Assembly: GCA_017886205.1 (NCBI GenBank)
Contig: JAFNEO010000009.1
Span: forward strand, 66,112-130,111
Direction of reading: 5' to 3'
Source: Candidatus Aminicenantota bacterium
GTDB taxonomy: Bacteria; Acidobacteriota; Aminicenantia; Aminicenantales; UBA8522
DNA length: 64,000 nt
Shown here: positions 26,827-35,035 of the stretch, one piece after another
Position numbering within the stretch: the first letter of the stretch is position 1
Layout: every line of letters starts with the position of its first letter
Translations under genes and position numbers: made by a program
The notes under the pieces: generated by a model
Seen by the model: only the letters and a program-made list of their open reading frames with translations
Told to the model about the DNA's origin: nothing
Database searches by the model: none

Positions 26827-28926
26827 TCAGCGCGGGGCCAGGGCCGCTTTGAGGCGGGCGGCCGTGATCGGGAGCCGGTAAAGCCGGGCGCCCGTCGCGT
26901 CGAAGACCGCGTCGGCCACAACCGCTCCCATGTTGACGATGGGCGGCTCACCTCCTCCCTGTGGTTCCAGCCCGGGATTATCCACCAGGATGGTCTCGAT
27001 CTTCGGCAGCCAGGAGAAGCGCGGGATCTCGTAGGTGTCGAAATTCCGGTCCTGGATGGCGCCGCCGCGGAAATGGATCTCTTCGGACAGACAGTATCCC
27101 AGTCCCATGGTGATGCACCCCTCAATCTGGGCCCGGGCGCCGTCGGGGTTGATCACCCGGCCCATGTCCTGGGCGCAGACAACGCGTTTCACTTTTATCG
27201 TGCCGCTTTTTTCGACCGCGACCTCGGCCATGGTGGCGACATAGGTGTTGAGATAATTCACGCAGGCCAATCCCACACCGCGGCCGCTGGGCGCCTTACC
27301 CGGCTTCCAGCCGAACTTCTCGGCAGCAGCCTGGAGCACTTTCTTCATCCTTTCGTCCTTCAGGTTGAGCAACCGGAACTCCAGGGCGTCCAGGCCGGCC
27401 TTCGCCGCCATCGCATCCATGTGCGACTCGCGGGCGAACGTATTTGTGTTGCTTCCCGGCGCTCTCCAGGCTCCGACCTCGAAGGGATGGGCACCGGCGC
27501 CTCCCCGGCCCCAACTGCCCCGCGAAAGGATCCGGTAGTGGGGGATATCGTAGAAAGGCTGGGATGTCCGCTCGCCACCGAAAAAGATGACATAGTCCCA
27601 GAGGACAAGCTTGTTTACCGCGTCCAGGCCGGAGACGATCTTAACGACTGCCGCCGGCTGGAAGGTGTCGTAAAAAAATTCCTCGCTGCGGTTCCAGGCG
27701 ACCTGGACGGGCGCTCCGGCGAGTTTGGCCAAGAGGGCAGCCTCGACGGTCTGCCTGTTCCTGTTCTTGCCGCCGAAACCGCCGCCGACGAACGGTGTTA
27801 TGACGCGGACCTTTTCCACCGCCAGGCCGAGAGCCTGGGCGACTTCCTCCTGAAGGCCGAAAGGCCGCTGGGTCGACGCCCAGACCGTGGCCGAGCCGCC
27901 CTCGATTTTGACAGCGGCGGTGTGAGGCTCGACCGGTGCATGGGCGACATAGGGAGTGAAATAGGTTTCTTCGAAAACCGACGTTGCCAGCTTCCTCCCT
28001 TCCTCGAGGTTGCCTTTTTCTTCGATTACGTCTCCCGCGGGGGCCACCTTGACCAGATGCTCATAGATGGTCTCGTCGTCAACGGTTGCTTCGGGCACAT
28101 CCCACTCCGCCTTGATCTTGGAAAGAGCTCTCTCAGCTAGGTCGGAAGATCTGTGGAGGACAGCGACCATGTCGCCGTCCTGGATGATCCTGACCCCCTC
28201 GGTCCTTTCCGCTCCGGAGAGATCGATCGTCTTGAGCTTCGCTCCGTGGGCGGGCGGCCTTAGAATCCGGGCGTAGAGCATCCCGGGCAGGCGGATGTCG
28301 CCGGCGTACTGGGCTTTCCCGGTCGCTTTGAGCACCGAGTCCTTGCGGTCGGCCGGGTTTCCGACGATGGCATACTCTGAAGGCGGCTTGACGGGCGGCT
28401 TCGGGTCAATGTGCCGTTCGATCATCTTCCCCTTGGCCAGGGCTCCGTAGGAAACGCGGTTTTGCGGGTTCGCCTTTTCCTGGACAAGGCCGTCCTTGGT
28501 CGCCAGTTGAGCGACCGGGAGCTTCAAGTGCTCGGAAGCGAGCTCGATGAGGACCGCCCTGGCCTCGGCGGCCGCCTGCCGGAGTGCCGGGCCGAAATAC
28601 TTGATCGACCGCGAGCCGAAAGTCCCCATGTCCCACGGACAGAGCGCCGTGTCTCCCATGATTATATCTACCCTGTCGAGCGCGACGTCGAGCTCTTCGG
28701 CGGCGATCTGGGCCAGCGCTGTTTGGGTGCCCTGGCCGAGCTCGGCTTTGCCTGAGAACCCAGTCACCTTCCCGTCCTCCGCGATCCGGAGGTAGGCGTT
28801 GAAGTCGGTGGGATAATCCCGGCCCCCGGCCCGCTGTTGACCCTCGAGCCAGTCCCGGGGCTCGCCGATCGTAAAGAACACAAACACGCCGCCACCGGCC
28901 AGCTTCATGAACTCGCGGCGTTTCAT
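26827..28926 (-). CDS. Tat-exported molybdenum hydroxylase large subunit (isoquinoline 1-oxidoreductase beta type)
   Basis: Single-chain molybdopterin-binding subunit of the xanthine oxidase family, 699 residues. The N-terminus MKRREFMKLAGGGVFVFF carries a twin-arginine motif (RREFMK), so the folded enzyme should be exported. Cofactor-contact motifs include GKAELGQGTQTALAQIAAEE, PFVGGGFGGKNR and the C-terminal GGGEPPIVN, whose Glu is the catalytic base of the family. The length matches IorB-like proteins rather than cytoplasmic XdhB/C systems. Substrate is unknown (aldehyde or N-heterocycle). It overlaps the small-subunit gene by four bases. Confidence 0.88.
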   Translation of the reverse strand: MKRREFMKLAGGGVFVFFTIGEPRDWLEGQQRAGGRDYPTDFNAYLRIAEDGKVTGFSGKAELGQGTQTALAQIAAEELDVALDRVDIIMGDTALCPWDMGTFGSRSIKYFGPALRQAAAEARAVLIELASEHLKLPVAQLATKDGLVQEKANPQNRVSYGALAKGKMIERHIDPKPPVKPPSEYAIVGNPADRKDSVLKATGKAQYAGDIRLPGMLYARILRPPAHGAKLKTIDLSGAERTEGVRIIQDGDMVAVLHRSSDLAERALSKIKAEWDVPEATVDDETIYEHLVKVAPAGDVIEEKGNLEEGRKLATSVFEETYFTPYVAHAPVEPHTAAVKIEGGSATVWASTQRPFGLQEEVAQALGLAVEKVRVITPFVGGGFGGKNRNRQTVEAALLAKLAGAPVQVAWNRSEEFFYDTFQPAAVVKIVSGLDAVNKLVLWDYVIFFGGERTSQPFYDIPHYRILSRGSWGRGGAGAHPFEVGAWRAPGSNTNTFARESHMDAMAAKAGLDALEFRLLNLKDERMKKVLQAAAEKFGWKPGKAPSGRGVGLACVNYLNTYVATMAEVAVEKSGTIKVKRVVCAQDMGRVINPDGARAQIEGCITMGLGYCLSEEIHFRGGAIQDRNFDTYEIPRFSWLPKIETILVDNPGLEPQGGGEPPIVNMGAVVADAVFDATGARLYRLPITAARLKAALAPR

Positions 28927-29405
28927 CTCCGTGCTCCCTTCTTCATTTCCTGAGCGGCCGTCTCAATGGCCTCGATGATCCGCATGTAGCCGCCACACCG
29001 GCAAAAATTATCGTCCATGGCCAGGATGATTCCCTCCCGCGTCGGCTGCGGATTTTTCCGGAGCAGACTATAAGCCGTGAGGATCATCCCCGAAGTGCAG
29101 AACCCGCACTGCATGACGTTGTGACGGACGAACGCCTCCTGGAGGGGGTGGAGTCTACCGTCCGCGGCCAGGCCCTCTATGGTGGTGAGTTTCTTGGCGT
29201 GCACGTCTTTCATGGGATACTGGCAAGACCTTACGGCCTCGCCGTCGACGAGGACCGTGCAGGCGCCGCAGATCCCCTCCCCGCAGCCGTACTTCGTCCC
29301 AGTCAGCCCGAGTTCAGTGCGCAAGATCCAGAGGAGCATTCGCTCAGGGTCTACGTCCAGGCTGACGGGCCGGCCGTTGATTTCGAAGCGGATCATATCT
29401 TTCAT
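28923..29405 (-). CDS. Molybdenum hydroxylase small subunit, two [2Fe-2S] clusters
   Basis: The 160-residue protein has a plant-type ferredoxin domain with CGEGICGACTVLVDG plus a later Cys (first cluster), and a helical domain with CGFCTSGM and NFCRCGGY (second cluster). It passes electrons from the molybdenum site to an acceptor. It has no signal of its own, so it probably leaves the cell as a complex with the Tat-tagged large subunit. No FAD subunit is adjacent, as in IorAB-type enzymes. Confidence 0.92.
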   Translation of the reverse strand: MKDMIRFEINGRPVSLDVDPERMLLWILRTELGLTGTKYGCGEGICGACTVLVDGEAVRSCQYPMKDVHAKKLTTIEGLAADGRLHPLQEAFVRHNVMQCGFCTSGMILTAYSLLRKNPQPTREGIILAMDDNFCRCGGYMRIIEAIETAAQEMKKGARR

Positions 29406-29441
29406 GCCCTTCCCCTTACTTATAGAACGCTTCCAATTCTA

Positions 29442-29471
29442 TGTATATCACCGTAAATCCTCAGGCGTCAA
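29442..29471 (-). promoter_or_regulatory. Predicted promoter of the molybdenum hydroxylase operon
   Basis: Minus-strand TTGACG (29466-29471) and TATACA (29442-29447) are 18 bases apart, about 36 bases before the small-subunit ATG. A GGGGAAGGG purine stretch precedes the start. Confidence 0.45.
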
Positions 29472-29505
29472 TAAAATAGTCAGGGTCTTTTTTTGAGCGG
29501 TAATC

Positions 29506-29666
29506 ATGAGGCTCCATCCCGGGATCTCCTTCACCGAGCTGAAGTACATCGTCGAAATGGGGGTGAGCCCGATGGAGACGATCGTGGCGGCGAGCGGCCC
29601 GAGTCCTTCGACGTCCTCGGCAAACTCGAGGTCGTCATCGTCGGCGGCAAGAGCCACCGGTCTTAA
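29506..29666 (+). pseudogene. Remnant of a metal-dependent amidohydrolase C-terminus
   Basis: One frame reads ELKYIVEMGVSPMETIVAAS, typical of the imidazolonepropionase-like amidohydrolase C-terminus. Shifting frame near 29600 gives ESFDVLGKLEVVIVGGKSHR and a stop at 29664-29666, the family's last strand. The intervening LGxxxxxGxxxPGKxADLVV segment is missing, so a deletion and a frameshift have occurred, and the N-terminal 300 or so residues are absent. It is a fossil lying between the hydroxylase and carbamate operons. Confidence 0.65.
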
Positions 29667-29682
29667 GAAGATTTGCCAACGC

Positions 29683-31722
29683 CTATTTGGTCTGGTCTTC
29701 TTCTTTTTCTTTTTTCTTCTTGTTCAGCGCGGTCTTGAGCTTCTCGGCGAACAGCCCGCCAAAAGTGATTTCTTTCGCCGCCGCGGGCTTGGGCTCTTCC
29801 TTCTTCTCCCGGGCGGCGGTCTCTTCTTCCGCTTCCTCTTTTTGCTTGACGGCGGCGAGAGCTTCCTGTTCGCCTTCGGCCAGCTCGATCCGCTCCTCGA
29901 TCACCCGGCGCTCGCTCTTTCGGGGCCGCGGCCCTCTCTCTCCCTCGATCTTGGGTTTCTTCTTCCTGACCGGCTTTTCCTTGGCCGGGGGCATTTCGAC
30001 TTTGACCTTTTCGACGGCCGGAGCGACCTGGACCGGGACGGGAGGAGAAACCTCTTCCCTTTCGATTTCCTCTTCGGGAATGGCCTCTTCCGGGACGGCC
30101 TCCTCAGGCGCCTCGAGGACCTGCGCTCCCTCGGCCTCAATGGGCAACTCTGGCCTGACTTCTTCGACGGCCTTGCGGGGCTCCTGGTAGAAGAAAATGC
30201 CTTTTTTCTTTTCCGAGGTGCTGAATTCCGGGGAGTTGAGGAGGGTGGTCTCGACGTCCTCCTGGGTGGTCTGCTTGAGCATATCCACCAGGTGGTAGGC
30301 TCTGAGAAAATGGAGCGAGTGGCCGTCGGACTCCAGGCCGAAATTCTGGAAGATGAGGACCAAAAGGTCGTGGAGGTCCTTGTCTTCCCTCTGCTCATTC
30401 AGGGTAAGGAGCTGGGCCAGGGTTTCTTTCTCCAGGAAGATGATCTTGTTCGGCAGGGCGAAGGTGAAGGTTTCGGCTCCCGGGCTGGTGAACCGATCCT
30501 CTGCCGGGTTGTAGTTCAGCTGCGGCACGGAGATCTTTTTTTTGGATTTCTTCAGCCAGAAGTTGAACTGACCGGGGCTCTTTTTCTCCAGGGTCAGGCT
30601 CGTCCCCTGGGGGATGTTATTGGTCAGGAAGAATTCCTTCAACCCCAGGAAGAAGCAGCCGGTGGGATAATAAAAGACGGTGTAGCTCTTGTTCTCCTCG
30701 GCGTCCAGGAAGATGTACTCCCGGGCATGGGAGAGCTCCTTGTTCAGGCTCTTGGGTACCCGCACCCCTCCCGACAGGACTTCCCGCCAGGTGAGATAGA
30801 TCTTGAGAGGGAATTCGTGGAAGGTGCTGAGCTGAGGCTTTTCCGTTACCTCAGTCTCCGGCAGCCTGGCCGGAGAAGCCGCCAACGGGAGCTCCTCCAG
30901 GAAGGAGTTGAGGATGGTTTTGAGGTGCCAGCGGCCCCAGCCGAGGGGCGAGACGAAGACGAACTCTTTCTTATACTTCTTCTCCAGGGCCGCGTTGAAC
31001 GAGACGCAGGTGATGTCGAAAAGGTTGTGGGAAGGCTCGAGGCCGAAGAACCTGTTGACGAGTTCCTCGGTCGCCGCCGAGCTGCGCGTTTCCTGGATGT
31101 GCTTTTCCGCCTCCTTGACCTTCTCCTCGGGGATGGCGACTTGGTTCTTGGTCAATTGCCAATGGTCGTTCCAGCTGAAGAATGGCACGGACTTGGAGAG
31201 GGCTGTCCGCAGGTTCTTCTCCAGGGCTTTCATGTCCCGGTCGGTCATCGGGAGCTCGTTGAGGCGGGGGTCCTCGGCCTTTTCCATCGTCTCGGGGGTC
31301 AGGGCTTTTCCCTCGCAGTCGGAGGGCAGGAGGACCTGGGTCCTGGTCTTTTTCATGTAGTCGATGTACTTCCGGAAAAGGCCGCCCCCCGTGTAATCCA
31401 CCTCGAGCATCTCGCACTCGAAGCTCTTGTAGAAGATTTTGTTTATGATTTTGAAGACCACTGTCCCCTTGAAGTGTTCGACCGTCTTGCTGCTGACCGT
31501 CAGGGCTTCATCGTATTCCTTGTAGATGAGGTCGCCGACTTGGTATTTGCAGTTGGGGTCGTACTTGAGGACGTCGGCGACCCTTTGGCTGGCGGTCTTG
31601 TGGAAGGCCAGTTTCTCGCTGATCTCCTTGAGAGAAAGAGGCCGGGGGGTCTGTTCGAATTCCCGCTCGACGAAGCTGAGATTGTCCGCGCTGACCTGGG
31701 TGAGGTTGTTCTCTTTATCCAT
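29683..31722 (-). CDS. Uncharacterised 679-residue protein with a low-complexity charged tail
   Basis: No family recognised. Residues about 15-75 look like a winged-helix/HARE-type segment (PRPLSLKEISEKLAFHKTAS, then CKYQVGDLIYKEY). The middle (80-480) is a mixed alpha/beta region with no motif I can name. Residues about 500-679 are Glu/Pro/Lys-rich and probably disordered, ending in a basic helix (KLKTALNKKKKEKEE). No signal peptide or membrane helix. It overlaps the end of argF by eight bases, so it is the last gene of the cpgS-like/arcC/argF operon. A nucleic-acid role is only a guess from the N-terminus and the basic tail. Confidence 0.75.
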   Translation of the reverse strand: MDKENNLTQVSADNLSFVEREFEQTPRPLSLKEISEKLAFHKTASQRVADVLKYDPNCKYQVGDLIYKEYDEALTVSSKTVEHFKGTVVFKIINKIFYKSFECEMLEVDYTGGGLFRKYIDYMKKTRTQVLLPSDCEGKALTPETMEKAEDPRLNELPMTDRDMKALEKNLRTALSKSVPFFSWNDHWQLTKNQVAIPEEKVKEAEKHIQETRSSAATEELVNRFFGLEPSHNLFDITCVSFNAALEKKYKKEFVFVSPLGWGRWHLKTILNSFLEELPLAASPARLPETEVTEKPQLSTFHEFPLKIYLTWREVLSGGVRVPKSLNKELSHAREYIFLDAEENKSYTVFYYPTGCFFLGLKEFFLTNNIPQGTSLTLEKKSPGQFNFWLKKSKKKISVPQLNYNPAEDRFTSPGAETFTFALPNKIIFLEKETLAQLLTLNEQREDKDLHDLLVLIFQNFGLESDGHSLHFLRAYHLVDMLKQTTQEDVETTLLNSPEFSTSEKKKGIFFYQEPRKAVEEVRPELPIEAEGAQVLEAPEEAVPEEAIPEEEIEREEVSPPVPVQVAPAVEKVKVEMPPAKEKPVRKKKPKIEGERGPRPRKSERRVIEERIELAEGEQEALAAVKQKEEAEEETAAREKKEEPKPAAAKEITFGGLFAEKLKTALNKKKKEKEEDQTK

Positions 31723-32647
31723 TTTTTTCGGTTTTTCCCATTAATAATACCATAATCACCTTCTGGACATGAAGCCGGTTTTCGGCCTGGTCGAAGACGA
31801 GGGAACTCGGGAAGTCTATTACCTCATCGGTGACCTCATCGCCCCGGTGAGCGGGCAGGCAGTGCATAAAGAACACGTTTTTCTTGGCCTGGGCCATCAG
31901 TCCACGGTTGACCTGGAAGGGCGCGAAAGTCCGGGCTCGGGCGTCTTTCTCGGCCTCCTGGCCCATGGACGTCCAGGTATCGGTGTAGACGGCGCCGGCC
32001 CCAGTCACGGCCTGGCGGGGATCGCCGGTCAAGGTCAAGGAGAAACCCGTGTCTTTGCCGTCTTCCCTGGCCAGCTTAACTATATCCAAGCTCGGCTCGT
32101 AGCCGGCGGGTGTCGCCACGGCCATCGCGCATCCGGCTTTGGCGGCCGCGAACATCAAGCTGTGGCAAACGTTGTTCCCGTCGCCGACATAGGCGAGCTT
32201 GAGTTTCGAAAGGTCACCCACCTTCTCTTTCAAAGTAAAGAAGTCGGCCATGGCCTGGCAGGGATGGAGGAGGTCGGACAGGGCGTTGATGACCGGGATC
32301 TTTACCGCTGCCGCCAGGTCGATGATGTTCTTGTGGGCAAAGGTCCGGATCATGATCCCGTGGACCCAGCGCTCCAGGTTCTTGCCGACATCGTAGAAGC
32401 TCTCGCGGGCGCCGACCTGGCCGTCCGAAGGACTCAGGTAGATGGCGTGACCGCCGAGCTCGAGCATCCCGACCTCGAAAGTCATCCGGGTGCGGAGAGA
32501 CGGCTTCTGGAAGATCATGGCCAGCACCTTTCTCTTAAGCGCCTTGTGGTAGTGATGGGGGTCGGCCTTCATCCGGACCGCCATGTCCAGGATCTCATGG
32601 AACTCGTAAAGGCTGATGTCGTGGATGGAGATAAAGTCTTTGTTCAC
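31715..32647 (-). CDS. argF: Ornithine carbamoyltransferase
   Basis: The enzyme interconverts ornithine plus carbamoyl phosphate with citrulline. In 310 residues the carbamoyl-phosphate loop KPSLRTRMTFEVG, HPCQAMADF and the ornithine-side HCLPAHRG are all present. Aspartate or acetylornithine carbamoyltransferase signatures are not. The gene is 10 bases after carbamate kinase, so the catabolic direction (citrulline to carbamoyl phosphate to ATP) is plausible, though an arginine-biosynthetic role cannot be excluded. No arginine deiminase gene is in the window. Confidence 0.9.
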   Translation of the reverse strand: MNKDFISIHDISLYEFHEILDMAVRMKADPHHYHKALKRKVLAMIFQKPSLRTRMTFEVGMLELGGHAIYLSPSDGQVGARESFYDVGKNLERWVHGIMIRTFAHKNIIDLAAAVKIPVINALSDLLHPCQAMADFFTLKEKVGDLSKLKLAYVGDGNNVCHSLMFAAAKAGCAMAVATPAGYEPSLDIVKLAREDGKDTGFSLTLTGDPRQAVTGAGAVYTDTWTSMGQEAEKDARARTFAPFQVNRGLMAQAKKNVFFMHCLPAHRGDEVTDEVIDFPSSLVFDQAENRLHVQKVIMVLLMGKTEKNG

Positions 32648-32657
32648 CCATTTCCTC

Positions 32658-33605
32658 CTAGGCGGCCGTGATCCGCGTCCCCGACCGGTTGAGCAGGGCG
32701 GCCTTGAGATGGCTGGCCGAGGTGATCAGGACTTCTTTCCCGCCCGCCTGGATGTATCCGATGGCGGCCTCGATCTTCGGGCCCATCGACCCCCGCGGGA
32801 ACTGGCCCTGGGCCAGGTATTCTTGCGCCTGCGCGATGGTCATGGCTTCGATCGGCCTTTCTTGCGGCGTCCCGAAATCCAGGAAGACGCGTTCAATGCC
32901 GGTCAGGATGATGAAAAGGTCGACCTTGACCTCCCGGGCGATCAGGCTGGCCACGTAGTCCTTGTCGATGACGGCTTCGACTCCCTCGAAGAGGCCGCGG
33001 CCGCTGATGATGATCGGGATCCCTCCCCCGCCTGCGGCGATGACGATCCGGCCGGCGCAGACGAGGTCCCGGATGATCCACTTGGAAACGACGTCGATGG
33101 GCTTGGGGGACGGCACGACCTTCCGGTACCCCCGGCCGGCGTCCTCGACCATGGTCCATTTCTTTTCCTTGGCCAGCGCCTGGGCCCGGTATTTGGTGTA
33201 GAAGGGGCCCACCGGCTTGGTGGGGTTGAAGAAGGCCGGGTCCTCCCTGTCCACGACGACCTGGGTAACCAGGGTGGCCACTTCTTTGTCGATCGAACGG
33301 GTCCGGAGCTCATTGATGACCGCCTTCTCCAGCATGAATCCCATGCTGCCTTCGGTCATGGCGTCGCAGACGTCGAGGCTGAATGGAGGAATCTTGGTGA
33401 CGGCCTCCTCCATCTGAATGAGCAGGTTCCCGACCTGGGGCCCGTTGCCGTGGACGATGATGAGTTCGTAGCCTTTGCGGAGGATGTGGACCATCAGCCG
33501 GGCGGCGTGCTGGGCGTTTCGCATCTGCTCTTCCTGGAGTCCCCGTTCGTTCTCGGGGAGCAGGGCATTTCCGCCGAAGGCGATGAGGGCGATCTTCTGC
33601 TTCAT
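32658..33605 (-). CDS. arcC: Carbamate kinase
   Basis: ArcC makes ATP from carbamoyl phosphate and ADP. The 315-residue protein has the amino-acid-kinase fold: ALIAFGGNAL at the N-terminus, VHGNGPQVGNLL, IAAGGGGIPI and DKDYVASLIA. The lysine-rich KKWTMVEDAGRGYRKVV insertion is family-typical. Its ATG overlaps the upstream gene's TGA by one base, so translation is coupled. Confidence 0.95.
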   Translation of the reverse strand: MKQKIALIAFGGNALLPENERGLQEEQMRNAQHAARLMVHILRKGYELIIVHGNGPQVGNLLIQMEEAVTKIPPFSLDVCDAMTEGSMGFMLEKAVINELRTRSIDKEVATLVTQVVVDREDPAFFNPTKPVGPFYTKYRAQALAKEKKWTMVEDAGRGYRKVVPSPKPIDVVSKWIIRDLVCAGRIVIAAGGGGIPIIISGRGLFEGVEAVIDKDYVASLIAREVKVDLFIILTGIERVFLDFGTPQERPIEAMTIAQAQEYLAQGQFPRGSMGPKIEAAIGYIQAGGKEVLITSASHLKAALLNRSGTRITAA

Positions 33606-34909
33606 CAGAACCCTTTGAGCACGTCCTTTAGGTTGGGCGAGCCGATCTCCTCGAGTTCGTAGCGGACGCGGAGCAGCTTCTTGTTGGTGGTGAGGACTCG
33701 GTTGAGGTCGATAGGGGTGGCGCTCACGACCAGGTCGCAGTCGATCCGGTCGATGGTCGCGGCCAGCTCACTGGTCTGCTTGTCGCCGTAGCCCATGGCG
33801 GGGAGGACCCTGTCCAGGTGGTTGTATTTCTCGAATGTCTTCTTGATGCTCCCGACCGCAAAGGGACGCGGATCGATGATCTCGGCGGCGCCGTATTTCT
33901 GGGCGGCGACGATCCCGGCGCCGAACTTCATGCCGCCGTGGGTCAGGGTCGGGCCGTCCTCGATGACCAGGACACGCTTGCCCGCGATGGCCCCGCCGTC
34001 GTCGACTGTGATCTTGGAGTTGGCGCGGATGATCACGGCCCCGGGGTTGAGGCTCTTGATATTCGCCATGACGATATCGACCTGGTCCTTCTGGGCTGTG
34101 TCCATCTTGTTGATGACGATGACCTTGGCCCGGCGGAAGTTGGTCTCGCCGGGATGGTAACGGAGTTCGTGGCCCGCCCGATGGGGGTCGGCGACGACGA
34201 TCTCGAGGTTGGACCTGTAAAAAGAGAAGTCGTTGTTGCCGCCGTCCCAGAGGATGACGTCGGCTTCTTTCTCGGCCTGCCTCAGGATGGCCCCATAGTC
34301 GACGCCCGCATAGACGATGATCCCGTTGTCGATATGGGGCTCGTACTCTTCGCGCTCCTCGATCGTGCACTCGTGCTTGTCCAGGTCGGAGTAGGCGGCG
34401 AAACGCTGAACCTTCTGCTTCACTAGGTCGCCGTAGGGCATGGGATGGCGGATGACGGCGACCCTCCGGCCCTTGGCCTTGAGGAGGAGGGCGACCTTGC
34501 GGCTGGTCTGGCTCTTGCCGGACCCCGTGCGCACGGCGCACACCGAGACCACGGGCTTCCGACTCTTGATCATGGTGTCGTCGGGGCCGAGGAGGACGAA
34601 GTTGGCTCCGGCAGCCATGACCTGGGAGGCCTTGTGCATCACATACTCGTGGGAGACGTCGCTGTAGGCGAAATGGACATCATCCACCTTGTGCTCGTTG
34701 ATGAGTGAATTGAGGTCCGCCTCGGAGTGGATCGGGATGCCCTTGGGGTAAAGCTTCCCCGCGAGCTCGGCCGGGTACTTGCGGCCCTCGATGTCCGGGA
34801 TCTGGGTGGCGGTGAAGGCGACGACCTTGTAGGCCGGGTTGTTGCGGAAGTAGACGTTGAAATTGTGGAAGTCCCTTCCGGCGGCGCCCATGATGATGAC
34901 TTTCTTCAT
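33605..34909 (-). CDS. Cyclic 2,3-diphosphoglycerate synthetase-like P-loop protein
   Basis: The 434-residue protein has an N-terminal Rossmann-like part (KKVIIMGAAGRDFHNFNVYF) and a P-loop domain with RTGSGKSQTS near 128-137 and VINKMD further on, matching the bacterial homologues annotated as cyclic 2,3-diphosphoglycerate synthetase. In archaea that enzyme makes a thermoprotective solute; in bacteria the homologue's role is not settled. Fixed linkage to carbamate kinase and a carbamoyltransferase suggests a link to carbamoyl-phosphate metabolism. AAGGAG lies nine bases before the ATG. Confidence 0.75.
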   Translation of the reverse strand: MKKVIIMGAAGRDFHNFNVYFRNNPAYKVVAFTATQIPDIEGRKYPAELAGKLYPKGIPIHSEADLNSLINEHKVDDVHFAYSDVSHEYVMHKASQVMAAGANFVLLGPDDTMIKSRKPVVSVCAVRTGSGKSQTSRKVALLLKAKGRRVAVIRHPMPYGDLVKQKVQRFAAYSDLDKHECTIEEREEYEPHIDNGIIVYAGVDYGAILRQAEKEADVILWDGGNNDFSFYRSNLEIVVADPHRAGHELRYHPGETNFRRAKVIVINKMDTAQKDQVDIVMANIKSLNPGAVIIRANSKITVDDGGAIAGKRVLVIEDGPTLTHGGMKFGAGIVAAQKYGAAEIIDPRPFAVGSIKKTFEKYNHLDRVLPAMGYGDKQTSELAATIDRIDCDLVVSATPIDLNRVLTTNKKLLRVRYELEEIGSPNLKDVLKGF

Positions 34910-34984
34910 GATAATTGCTCCTTATCAGACCGGGCGGCCTATTTTATGGGACAGACTGCCCCGTCAAAAAAATGAACGATTAGT

Positions 34985-35013
34985 ATAATACAGGCGCTCG
35001 GGTTAAATCAAAC
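34985..35013 (-). promoter_or_regulatory. Possible promoter of the cpgS-like/arcC/argF operon
   Basis: Minus-strand TATTAT (34985-34990) is a good -10, but the -35 (GTTTGA at 17 bases, 35008-35013) is weak. A GCCCCA/TGGGGC hairpin sits just upstream, after the permease stop. The leader would be about 70 bases. Confidence 0.35.
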
Positions 35014-35035
35014 GGCTTGCCCCACGTTGGGGCGG

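Noticed and set aside
26827..34909. Purine-degradation cluster like E. coli xdh/ygeW/yqeA
   Set aside because: The hydroxylase is of the exported IorAB type, is transcribed separately, and the carbamoyltransferase has ordinary ornithine-type motifs.
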